Part shown: piece by piece, positions 46,404 through 56,938 of the stretch | Layout of the letters: each line of letters opens with the position of its first letter | Numbering within the stretch: the first letter of the stretch is position 1 | Source of the DNA: Hordeum vulgare subsp. vulgare | Lineage: Eukaryota > Streptophyta > Magnoliopsida > Poales > Poaceae | Length of the DNA: 64,000 nt | Direction of reading: 5' to 3' | Assembly (NCBI RefSeq): GCF_904849725.1 | Contig: NC_058518.1 | Location: 328,126,581-328,190,580, forward strand | Notes under the pieces: generated by a model | Seen by the model: only the letters and a program-made list of their open reading frames with translations | Databases searched by the model: none | Told to the model about the DNA's origin: nothing | Made by a program: the position numbers and the translations under genes

Positions 46404-48943
46404 TCAAGGCTTGGTTTTAGGTACCCATTTTTGAATGGGTCCTTTAATGTTAGAGATAAGGGTCTTAGGAACCCAAATAGCCCATTTAATGGACTCATAG
46501 TAAGAACCAACAAATCTGGCATAAACATGCCCATCACCAGCACAACATAAAACATAGAATGGATTGAGTTTGCTGGTTGTGTTGGTAGGAATGGTTTTGC
46601 CCTTCTTGATGCTACCATTCTCCACCTTGTTCCCGTTCTCCTTCTGAGTCCCTTCGCCCTCTTTGACAAAGATGTCCATGAGGGTAGGGGATCGTTTGTT
46701 CCTGTTCTTCCTTTTTCTTTTCGACTTGGATGTAAGTCCAAGTCCCTCCTTTCCTACAACACCCTTTTGATTGCTCAAGAGGTCATTTAGGTTCTTCTCG
46801 CCTTGGATGCATGACACAACGCCCTTCTCAAGTTGATCCTTCAACTTGGCATTTTCCTCCATAGGATGTACATGCTCACAACAAGGGTTAGTTGTACAAG
46901 CATTATCAATTATAATGAAAGGAGGACAAGTAGAGATCTCCTTGGTAAGCTTTGCTTGGAGTTGATCATGAGACTCTTTCAGGGAGAAATGAGCACCTTT
47001 CAAGACCTTGTGAGCCTTGTCAAGTGTGCCAAACGCCGCTTTGAGTCTGTCATGGCCAACCCCAAGTGTAGCCTTTTCAGACTTAAGCACACGAGTAAGA
47101 ACAGTAGCATGATCTAGTTCCTTTTGCAATTTAGCACAGTCATCGTTGTATGACTCCTCAATAGCCAAACGAAGAGTGCGCTCCTTTTCTAGTGCAATAG
47201 ATAATTCTGCAATCTCATCGGCATAGTCATGACTATGTCCTTGCAGCTCGGAGATAGTCTCCTCATGAGACTCGATGAGGCCATTAACCTCACCCAGTTG
47301 TTCCAAAAGAGCAACAAAGTGCTTCTTGGGTTCTCCTTTGATCGTACACAGAAATTTGTCAAGATCATGCTCATTGAGTTCCACAACATCACTATCATCA
47401 ACACAATTCAACAAGGAAGGAGCAGTAGTGATGGTGGTCTTAATGTTGGGTGTTACCTGATCGGTACCTTTGGCCATGAGGCACTTGGCGATGTGGTTAT
47501 CCTTGGGGGAGTTGAAGAGAGAGATAATGGGAGAAGGGGTGGCAATGGCTACAGTCGCAGTTGCCACCATATCGTAATCGTCATCATCATCGAAGGTGTA
47601 CACTTCAAGTGCCACCATACCCTTTGGATGGGGTTTCGTGACAAAGTTGTTCTTGTTTGGAAATGACTTGGTCTTGTCTTTGCGAATGAGCTTGCCCCCG
47701 TTGTCTTCCCTCTTCTCATAGGGACATTCTGCCACGAAGTGACTCACATTGCCGCAGATATAGCATGTCCTCACACATTCCTTGTACTTGAACCCACTTG
47801 AGTTATTCTTGGAGAAGTTGGGCCTTGAGTTCCTCTTGTTGTCCCAGAATTGCCTTGACGCAAGAGCCATGTGCTCGTGATAAGCATACTTAGTGTCTTC
47901 AGGGCAGCTCTCCTCTTCCTCATCCTCTTCTTCTTCTTCTTCAGAAGCAACCTTGCCTTTAAAGCAAGGTTGGGTGAAGCTGTCTTTGATCGAACGCGAG
48001 CAAGTGCATTATCAACGGTCTTGTTCATGATTGACATTGCAATGAATTCATCCAACACCTCACTGGAAGACAAGGAGTGGAAATCTGGTCATTGGCGAAT
48101 GATGGATGACATGGCTTTGCTAAATGGTATGATGGCCTTGAGAAACTTGCGCTTGATCCATGTGTCATCCACATCCTTGCTCCCATGATCCTTGAGAGAA
48201 ACAACAATAGCAGTCACCCATCGATAGAGATCACGAGGGTCCTCATCTTCCTTCATCACAAACTCATCGGCCTCATCAAGCACCACTTGATAGTTGGACC
48301 GTTAAATGCTTGAGCTTCCCTTGTACAAAACCATAATGTGCTCCCAACATTCCTTAGCCAGAGTGAAGGGGCGCAAGTGAGGAAGATCTTCAGGAGGCAC
48401 TGCGGACAGGAGAATAAATAATGCGGAGTGATTATATTGATTGTCCGCTTCTTCTCTTGGAGTGAGGTTGCTTGGGTCATGAGGATAGTATCCTTGCTCG
48501 ATGATTATCCATAAATTTGTTGAGCTGTGATACAAATGAGACTTACTAGAAAACACCCAGTTAGCAAAATCACCCTTAACAAGCCTAGGAGGAGGACCAA
48601 CAGGATTAATATGCGGTGTAGGAACTGGTCCTCTATAGACCATGGGAGGTGGAACTGAGGCATAGGTTCCAGTCCCATTATTTTCGAGAGGGGAAGAAGG
48701 TCGCATACCTTTATCCGCTTCCTTAGAGGAATCGGCCTCCGAACCCGTGTTGGTGGATTTAACCACCATCGCCTGTTCGGGAGAACTTTTAATTCCCTCA
48801 GTTAACTCTTCAAGCATGGTCTTGACTTCATTCGTCAAAGACGTCCTGAGGTTGGCCATAGCCGCATTCAAGTCGTCCCTTGTGACCGAAGTCAAGCCCA
48901 TGGCCTCGGGTTGCCCATGGGCTCCTCCCTCATCATCATCCAT
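46404..48943 (-). pseudogene. Copia Gag, copy 2
   Basis: Start 48943 (MDDDEGGAHG). 213 codons are open to a TAA at 48302 in the SSSIQRSN region (Gln codon in copy 1). The middle part has frame breaks near 48090 and 47950 in the acidic Glu run. The C-terminal 488 codons (47870-46404) are open: knuckle CYICGNVSHFVAEC, coiled coil, KRKRKNRNKR, SYYESIKWAIWVPK, ending PKTKP and TGA as in copy 1. The protease frame (+1) overlaps the Gag end by more than 300 nt (46741-46404). Confidence 0.87.
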
Positions 48944-48978
48944 ACTCTTCGGGTGGTGAAACCCTTAATAAAGAGACA

Positions 48979-48993
48979 TGGTTCTGATACCAA
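48979..48993 (-). other. Primer-binding site, Copia copy 2
   Basis: Minus strand TTGGTATCAGAACCA: one change from copies 0 and 1 (GAGCC to GAACC). Confidence 0.88.
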
Positions 48994-49722
48994 TTGAAAG
49001 GATCGATATGGTTGACTAGGGGCGTGAATAGGCAACAACCACTTTTTAATTATTCTTAACAAGTTAGGGTTAGCAACATAAAGGTTCTCTAAAATGACAA
49101 CTAGGTGATCAACCTATATGATGCTACCAACTATAATCGCTAAGGCAAGTAAGAAATAGTCTACAACAATAACATGCACAATGTAAAGATTAGAGATAAC
49201 CGCAAGTGGAACCAATGAAAATGAGGATGTGTTACCGAAGTTCCTTCCCTTTGATAGATAGTACGTCTCTGTTGGAGCGGTGTGGAGGCACAACGCTCCC
49301 CAATAAGCCACTAGGCCACCGTATTGTCCTCACGCCCTCACGCAATGCAAGGTGTCGTGATTCCACTATGGGTGCTCTTGAAGGCGGGGACTGAACCTTT
49401 ACAAAGAAGGTTGGGGCTAACTCCACACAAAGCTTGGAGGCTTCCAACAAGACCACGGAGATTCACCACAATGGAACATGGCTCCGAAGTGACCTCAACC
49501 GTCTAGGGTGCTCAAACACCCAAGAGTAACAAGATCCGCAAGGGATTAGTGGGGGGAATCAATTTTCTCTTGGTGGAAGTGTAGATCTTGGCCTTCTCAA
49601 CCAATCCCTAGGAAATCAACAAGTTTGATTGTCTAGGGAGAGAGATCAGGCACTTTTGAGCTTAGGGAGAAACAATGGAGCTTGGGAGGGTCAAAGGTAG
49701 GGTTCTTGAGAAAGAACAACCC

Positions 49723-49730
49723 TTTATATA
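49723..49730 (-). promoter_or_regulatory. LTR TATA box, Copia copy 2
   Basis: Minus strand CACTATATAAAGGGTTG, identical to copy 1. Confidence 0.7.
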
Positions 49731-49777
49731 GTGGGGGAAAGAATCCAATCGTTTTCCTCACTCCCAGCACGAGCCCA

Positions 49778-50130
49778 GCGGTACTACCGCTGACCCTCCA
49801 GTGGTACTACCGCTGACCCTCAAGCGGTACTACCACTGACCCTCAAGCGGTACTAACACTGGCTGCAACGGTACTACCGCTGAGCCCATGGTAGCGCAAA
49901 GATACTACCGGGCCAACCACCGCCAAGAAAGTCTTCGCAAAAAGTCCGACGTAGTACAACCGCAAGGATGACGGTACTAAAGTCCTGGAACGGTACTACC
50001 GCTGACCAGGGGCGGTACTACTGCTGGCCCAGCGGTACTACCGCCATCTCCAGCAGTACTACCGCTAGGGCCAGCAGTACTACCTCCAGCTCCAGCGGTA
50101 CTACCGCTAGGTCCAGCGGTACTACCGCCA
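49778..50130. repeat. Dyad array in the LTR of Copia copy 2
   Basis: GCGGTACTACCGC units, about thirteen with variants, in U3 upstream of the TATA box. Orientation is opposite to the internal arrays at 42007 and 42663. Confidence 0.9.
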
Positions 50131-50455
50131 GAGGACATTTTTGCAAGAAGAGAAAGACCAGAGAGGGGAAAAGCTCCATAGTTGCAAGGGAAAGTAGATG
50201 GAGAAAAGTGTGTGCGTGGAAGATTGATTCCACCCAAACCTTCCCAATACGAATCCCCTCTTAATAGTACGGATTCCTACGACTCAAAACCACCAAAGAG
50301 AATCGTAGAAGACACCATGCTTCTATTCCACGGAGAGTGCCGAATCGTCTTCTGCCTTTGTCATGTATTATCTGAAATGCTCAACGCACACGATTAGTCC
50401 ACTAAGGTACTGTCACCAATCACCAAAATTAATTAGGCATAAATATGCCCAAACA

Positions 50456-53400
50456 ACTATGCCGTGAGATGAGTTCCGGAGGCATAGATAAGTAATGTAT
50501 AGAAAGCATGAAAATCCTCTAATGAGTAGTATCATCTTATCAGTAGTTTGCTCTTTAGTCTAAGATTGTACTGAACTGTGTAATGGTGTGTATGAACCAT
50601 GGTGTTTATATAGCAGTTTGCTTGTTACCATGTTGTTCGGATGTTCATTTCCGCATTCCATGTGTTCAGTGCATTCTTAATCCATAGTTATTATTGATGT
50701 TGATTTAGTCTAAGCTGTGAGTTTGTTTGCCAGGATGGTGTTTACCAGGCAGAACCGTGCCCCTAGCGATGAGCAGGGAGAAGGTATTCAGGCAGCACAG
50801 GAGGAACTGCCTCACCCGCCTTCTCTGGCGGAGGTTATGCTCGAGGCGGAAAGGAACAAGCGAGATATCAACCGTCTGATAGAACATAATGAGCAAAACA
50901 CGGCTCCTCGGCCGCGAAATGACGCAGTGTCCCTCAATGACTTTGTCAAACTGAATCCCCCGAAGTTCCATCACTCCGTCGATCCTCTCGACGCTGATGA
51001 CTGGTTGTGCAGTATATCCCGCAAGATATGCTCTGCCAATGTTTCTGAGACTGACAAGGTGACCTTTGCTGCGTATTTCCTGGAAGGCTCCGCCAATCTG
51101 TGATCGGAGAATTTTGAAGCTATGCGTCGTGCCGGACCAGCAGCCACATGGGCAGATTTCAGTGCAGCCTTCCGTCTGCACCACATTCCAGAGGGTCTGA
51201 TGGACCGTAAGAGAGAGGAATTATGTGCCTTCACCCAGGGAAAGTTGACCGTGGATGCTTATAGTCGTGGCTTCGGTAATCTCGCTCGCTATGCAACTGA
51301 AGAGGTGTCATGCAGATGCAGTAATACTAATTCTGTTTTATATTAATTCTAGAATAAGTGCAAAACTTTGGAAATTCATAGATAATTGAATATAACTCCA
51401 AATTTTACAAATAATATATGCAAATTGATCAGAAAAATTCAATGAACACAATGGTGCTACTTTCATGCATGACAAACAAAGTTATGAAACAGCATCAGGT
51501 CAAATCAATTAGATGAATATGATAAATATACTATTCCAACTAATATTTGAATTTGAATTCAAATAAACATCAACCCAAAAGTTTGATAGCCATACTAGCT
51601 CATGCTACATTTCATTTCACGCCATGATCATGCATCATATTGTTGCATATGAATGTTATTGATTGTCGTTATTTTTTCGGTAGGCTCTGCCCTTCCGGAT
51701 ACGTCCGAATATCCGACTAAAGGATTTAATCCTTCTGCTGAGCAACAAGGCAAGCACCCTTTTGATCATCCCGATATAATCCCATGTTCCTGCTCCTCCT
51801 CCCACTTATTGCATTAGGAAAAAATATTTCAAATGCTTTACTTCGGTAGCTGAACCTATTCCTTTGCAAGACCTATCATTGTCACAGTAAATAGCCAAAC
51901 CTTGCAACTTAGCATACCTGGTAGTTGCTTGAGCCATGATGTGTCTTATTCTGCTATGCTTGCTATGCTTAGAGTTGTGTCAGGTCTATTTCATCTAGGT
52001 GATGAACAGGAATGGATGAATGTGTTCTAGTGACTAAGTATAAGTGTGGAACCTGATTTGGTAAAGGTACCGATGAAAGGCTATGTAGGAGTACATGGCG
52101 GGTTGTTTCATTGGAACCGTCCTTAGGAACTGAGTTCCGTGTATGTAATCCAAGACTAGTTACTACCACATGCTGTGCCCTGAAATATGACCTCGCTCGA
52201 CCTATTAATCGCCTAGTACTCGGTCCAGGAGTTGCAAGTAGTTTCTGGTGTTTATAGTCATGCTGGAGGTCGTGCATAGTGCTGACCTTAGAGGTGGGCT
52301 ATGATGCGGTAGGTAGTGGCACGGTGTACCAAGTGGCACCCGGATGGTGGGCTTGGGAACCATGCGCACATCATTTGGGGCCGTCGCGGAAACCTCAAAT
52401 AGGCGATAGACGTGGACTAGGTATTAGTGTGGTTAACGTTCGTGGCTGACTCGCTCGTTGGGCTTCCGCTTGAAGGTTGCCGAGGTGCATGACGTGCACA
52501 TGGCGATAAGTGGTGAGAGCGTGTGTGAAGAAGTACACCCCTGCAGGGTTATGATCTATTCGAATAGCCGCGTCCGCAGATAAGGATTACTTCGATACAT
52601 ATGTTGTTCATAGACAACTTTAATGGCTACTCATAAAAGTATCAAGATAAGCGTGAGAATCATGTATGGCATTTCTGTAGGGAGACCAAAAGGAGTTCAT
52701 GATAGTGTATTGTTGTGGTGGTAGTGGACTCGTGTACGACTTTCAAAGTTGTTTAAAACTATTTAAAATTGTAGTTTTGTCTAGCCAAGAGTCATAGCTA
52801 GCTTGCTGCATAAAACACCACAACCCCTTTATTGATACATGTGCATGAGTAGATAGATCTGTTCTAAGTCTTGCTGAGTACCTTTGTACTCATGTTTGCT
52901 TAATAAATGTTGCGGAGGATACCCACGAGCCAACAGGTGGGCTCTATCTAGACATCGATGATGACGAGTAGCTGGTGTCCCGGCTACGACCTGGCCCCTT
53001 TCAGAAGGGATCTGTAGATAGTCAGGCTTTATGCCTTTTCCTTTCAACTGTCTGTACACAGACATCTTTTATGCTTCCTCTTGGTTTGTATGACTCTGTT
53101 TGTATGACTTGAGTGTCGGGTCATGTGACCCCTACCTGTATGAACATATTATGCAAGACTCTTCCGAGTTTTCTAAATAAATGTTGTGTTGTTGTATGGT
53201 GATGTTGTGATGCCATTGTTGTATCTATGCATATTGAGTACGTCATGCGTACGTGTGATGCACTGTGATATGTATGGGATTCGACACCTAGCCGTATGCC
53301 CTCAGTAGCTCTCTATACAGAGAAATGCCCCTTTGTGTTTCCACCGAGCCCTAGTAGTTCGCAACTGCTCCGGACACATTGGTTGACCGGCATGTATCCT

Positions 53401-53745
53401 TCTTAGTTGATGTGTCTGTCCCTATGGGGAAATGTCACGCAGTGTAATGGAGTCCTTGTAGCTTGCTACGACTCGTCTACACTCGCTGATGACCACCACT
53501 TGCTTTGCTGGGTTATGTATGCATGTCTCTGTACAGTGGAGCCACTTGAGTTTATGACTAGTTATGTCGACGCGGGTTCTTTGACATTGGAATGCTAGCG
53601 ACACTAATGCATACGTGAGTCAAAAGGCGCAAACAGTCCCGGCTAAGGTAAGGTGGCAGCCGTGGGGTTAACTGTGCGTGAGACCGCGAAGGCATACGAT
53701 GTGTTACAGGGTGGATTCCTATGGTTTAGGATCGGGGTCCCGACA
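50456..53745 (+). mobile_element. Chromovirus-type Gypsy fragment: leader, gag, then LTR
   Basis: 50456-50734 is an AT-rich untranslated leader, 50735-51305 is gag, and at 51306 gag joins directly to mid-LTR sequence homologous to 24396. The element has lost everything from mid-gag through pol to the first part of its 3' LTR in one deletion. The LTR ends GGGGTCCCGACA at 53745. In copy 1 the same site holds only LTR. Confidence 0.8.
50735..51305 (+). pseudogene. Chromovirus-type Gypsy Gag, N-terminal part
   Basis: Start at MVFTRQNRAPSD (50735, context GCCAGGATGG). The Gag core follows: NDFVKLNPPKFHHSVDPLDA, DWLCSISRKIC, KVTFAAYFLEGSA, then TGA (51101-51103) where a Trp is expected, then FSAAFRLHHIPEGLMDRKRE and LTVDAYSRGFGNLARYA. 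The order and motifs match Del/Tekay-type chromovirus Gag (from memory). It breaks at 51305 before any zinc knuckle. Confidence 0.83.
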
Positions 53746-54179
53746 ATCAGACTCCAGATCTGCCCTCGCGAGGGAGAACATGAGGTGGCGGCGGCCCCGT
53801 ATTGTAAAACGCAATGAACTCTTCTCTCTTATGTTTTTCTCCGTGGATAGCAATATATGGAGGTGGAAATGAGGTTGGTGGAGCCCCAGGGATACCACAA
53901 GCCAGGGGTCGTGGCCTAGGGGGCCGCGTCCTGCAGGCTTGTGGCCTAGGGGAGGCCCCTCTCCAAAAGATTCTTTCGCCAGTATTTTTTATTAATTCCA
54001 GAAATATTGTCCGTAATTTTTTAGCTCAATCCGAGAACTTTTAATTCTACACAAAAGTAACACCAAGGCAATTCTGCTGAAAAGAGTCAGTCCGGGTTAG
54101 TTCCATTCAAATCATGCAAATTAGAGTCCAAAACAAGGGCAAAAAAGTTTGGATAAGTAGATATGTTGGAGACGTATCA
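53746..54179 (-). mobile_element. Gypsy LTR fragment, third copy
   Basis: Colinear with 26829-27263; ends GACGTATCA at 54179. Confidence 0.8.
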
Positions 54180-55083
54180 ATGGCAATAATGCAATACGTG
54201 CCTCTCTACACCTACTTTTTCACTAGGTGAGGACACCGCAAGATTAAACCCAAATCTAAGCACTTCTCCCATTGCAAGAATTAGCAATCTAGTTGGCCAA
54301 ACCAAATCAATAACACGAAGAGACTTGCTAAGATATGAAATCATGCATATAATAATTTAGAGAAGATTCAAATAATATTGATAGATAATCTAAACATAAA
54401 CCCACAATTCATCGGATCTCGACAAACACACTGCAGAAGAGTATTACATCGAATAGATCTCCATGAAGATCATGAAGAACATGGTATTGAAGAACAAAGA
54501 GAGAGAAGAAGCCATCTAGCTACTAGTTATGGACATGTAGGTCTGTGGTGAACTACTCACGCATCATCGGAGAGGCAATGGAGTTGATGTATATGCCCTC
54601 CGTGATTGATTCCCCCTCCCGCAGATTACTGGAAAAGGCTCCCAGATTGGATCTCTCGGGAAGAGAGGCTCCCGGCGGTGGAAAAGTATTTTTTGGAGTC
54701 GTTCCGGTATTGGGGGAATATTTGGGAATTTATACGACGAAGATCAAGGTTAGGATGCATGGAGGGGGCACAACCCAGGGGAGCGCGTCGTGAAGCTTTG
54801 TCGTCTCCCGGCAGGTCTCCTGCCCTTTCTCCAAGTGTGGCAGGTTTCTTCTTGTCCAAGAAAAAACATTCCGGAGATTTTATTCCATTTTGCCTCCGTT
54901 TAATATTCCTTATCTGCAATACTCAAAAACATGGAAAAATAGAAAACAGGCACTAGGCTCTAGGTTAATAGGTTAATCCCAAAAATCATATAAAATAGCA
55001 TACTAATGCATATAAAACATCCAAAACAGATAATATAATACCATGGAACGATGAAAAATTATAGAAACGTTGGAGACGTATCA
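54180..55083 (-). mobile_element. Gypsy LTR, truncated, third copy
   Basis: Colinear with 3855-4760 and 27264-28168, from ATGGCAATAA to GAGACGTATCA. Confidence 0.82.
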
Positions 55084-55402
55084 GTTCCGTGGGATCGAGC
55101 CGCGCCTGGACATCTGGCGCCAGCTCTTCTTCTTTAAGAAGTCGTCACTGAAGGACAAGGCCACCAACGAGAAGCGGATGACGCCTTGTGGAGTGGCGCT
55201 CGTGTACTACCGCTCCGGATCCGGCTTCCCGCAGCTCCCTCTGCAAGATTCAGTGAAGATCTGGCAGATGTGTTTTTTATGTAACGAACTTCGACCCGGC
55301 GCATGACCACATCAATCTGCCTCCCTTCTTCGACATGCCGCCAATCGAGAAGATGAACTGGAAGTCGGAGCTATCGCCTGCGGCTGAGGAGATGGGGGCG
55401 AT
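55084..55402 (+). pseudogene. Tat antisense ORF, 5' part, third copy
   Basis: FRGIEPRLDIWRQLFFF to a frame change in the T run near 55271; then LPPFFDMPPIEKMNWKSELS is readable in another frame. It ends in GCGAT (55398-55402), the target duplication of the solo LTR, and continues at 56939. Confidence 0.75.
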
Positions 55403-56933
55403 TACTACGCGGTAGAAATCCTTCTGCTGCCTCTTGAGCTTGCGTTGTTTTTTCCCTTGAAGAGGAAAGGGCGACGCAGCACAGGAGCAATAAGTATTTC
55501 CCTCAGTTTGAGAACCAAGGTATGAGTCTAGTAGGAGAATCGCGCCAAGTCCAGAGTACCTGCGCAAACACAAAAGAGCTTGCACCCAACACTATAAAGG
55601 GGTTGTCAATCCCTTCAAGATTGATTGTAAAGTGAGATCTGAAGGCGGAAAGTGCAACAAAGTAAAATTGTAAGGCTGAAAATATGGTGTGAAGTAGACC
55701 TAGGGGCCATAGTGTTCACTAGAGGCTTCTCTCAAAATAGCAAATAATACGATGGGTGAACAAATTAGTGTCGAGCAATTGATAGAACCGCACAAAGTCA
55801 TGACGATATCTAAGGAAATAATCATACATATAGGCATCACGTCCGAGACAAGTAGACCGATACTTTCTGCATCTACTACTATTACTCCACACATCGACCG
55901 CTATCCAGCATGCATCTAGTGTATTGAGTTCATGACGAACAGAGTAATGCCTTAAGCAAGATGACATGATGTAGAGGGATAAACTCAAACCAATGATGAA
56001 AACCTCATCTTTTTACCCTTGATGGCAACAACACGATGCATGCCTCGCTACGCCTTCTATCACTGGGTGAGATCACCGCACGGTATGAACCCAAAACCAA
56101 GCACTTCTCCCATTGCAAGAATCGTATATCAAGTTTGCCAAACAAAACCCAAAACTCGAAGAGAATTACAAGGATATGAAATCATGCATATAAGAGATCA
56201 GAAGAAACTCAAATAAGATTCGTAGATAATCTGATCATAAATCCACAATTCATTGGATCTCGACAAATACACCACAAAGGAAGATTACATCGGATAGATC
56301 TCCATGAAGATCATGGAGAACTTTGTATTGAAGATCCAAGAGAGAGAATAAGCCATCTAGCTACTAGCTATGGACCCGAAGGTCTATGGTGAACTACTCA
56401 CGCATCATCGGAGAGGTCATGGTGTTGATGAACAAGCCCTCCGTATATGAATCCCCCCTCCGGCAGGGCACCAGAACGTGCCCCAGATGGGATCTTGCGG
56501 AGACAGAAGCTTGCGGCGGTGGAAAAGTATTTTCGTGGATCTCTTGCGCAGTTTTGGATTTTTTTCTGAATTTATAAGCGGAAGAGGTAGGGCAGACGAG
56601 CCACAGAGGGCCCGCAAGCCTGCTAGGTGCGGGCCCCCTAGCCGCACCTAGGGGGCTTGTGGGGTCCCCTGCTAGCCCCTGCCTTGTTTCTCAAGTCTGG
56701 TGCGTATCTTTTGTTCTGGAAAAAATCTTTTCCGAAGTTTTATTCCGTTTGGACATCGTTTAAAATCATCCTCTGAAAAGGGTCAAAAACACGGAAAAAA
56801 CAGGAAATGGCACTTGGCACTGAGTTAATAAGTTAGTCCCAAAACAGATATAAAAGGAATACAAAACATCCAAAGTTTGACAAGATAATAGCATGGAACC
56901 ATCAAAAATTATAGATACGTTGGAGACGTATCA
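55403..56933 (-). mobile_element. Solo LTR of the Gypsy gag-protease element
   Basis: 1531 bp, colinear with 5079-6588. It is flanked by perfect 5-bp duplications GCGAT (55398-55402 and 56934-56938). This proves the original insertion site in the Tat antisense ORF and that here the internal region was removed by LTR-LTR recombination. Confidence 0.92.
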
Positions 56934-56938
56934 GCGAT

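Larger units (their letters stand above)
22208..48978. repeat. Tandem TE block, copy 1/2 (about 26.8 kb)
   Basis: Second period, Copia PBS to Copia PBS. It contains, in the same order as the first block, Copia LTR, chromovirus LTR, two Gypsy LTRs, Tat antisense-ORF piece, gag-protease Gypsy element and Copia body. Two differences explain most of the length change from 18.9 kb: the Copia LTR-chromovirus LTR-Gypsy LTR stretch is not deleted here, and a 4.0-kb solo LTR is inserted at 36574-40592. Confidence 0.88.
36348..50455 (-). mobile_element. Copia retrotransposon copy 2, with a nested solo LTR
   Basis: Same element as 13089-23357, split by a 4.0-kb solo LTR (36574-40592). The 5' LTR is complete (50455-48995); gag-pol spans 48943-43370; the env-like ORF spans 41907-36490 around the insertion. 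The 3' LTR is again missing because the Gypsy 5' LTR replaces it, at the same place as in copy 1. Confidence 0.88.
48995..50455 (-). repeat. 5' LTR of Copia copy 2, complete
   Basis: 1461 bp. Minus-strand start TGTTTGGGCATATTTATGCC (from 50455), end CCTTTCA (48995). TATA at 49723-49730. The TGTTTGGGCATA start is what I recall for Maximus-type LTRs. Confidence 0.87.
48979..56933. repeat. Tandem TE block, third copy (partial)
   Basis: Copia PBS and LTR, chromovirus gag/LTR, Gypsy LTR fragment, Gypsy LTR, Tat fragment and then a solo LTR in place of the full gag-protease element. After it the sequence is unique in the window, so this is the right border of the array. Confidence 0.83.
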
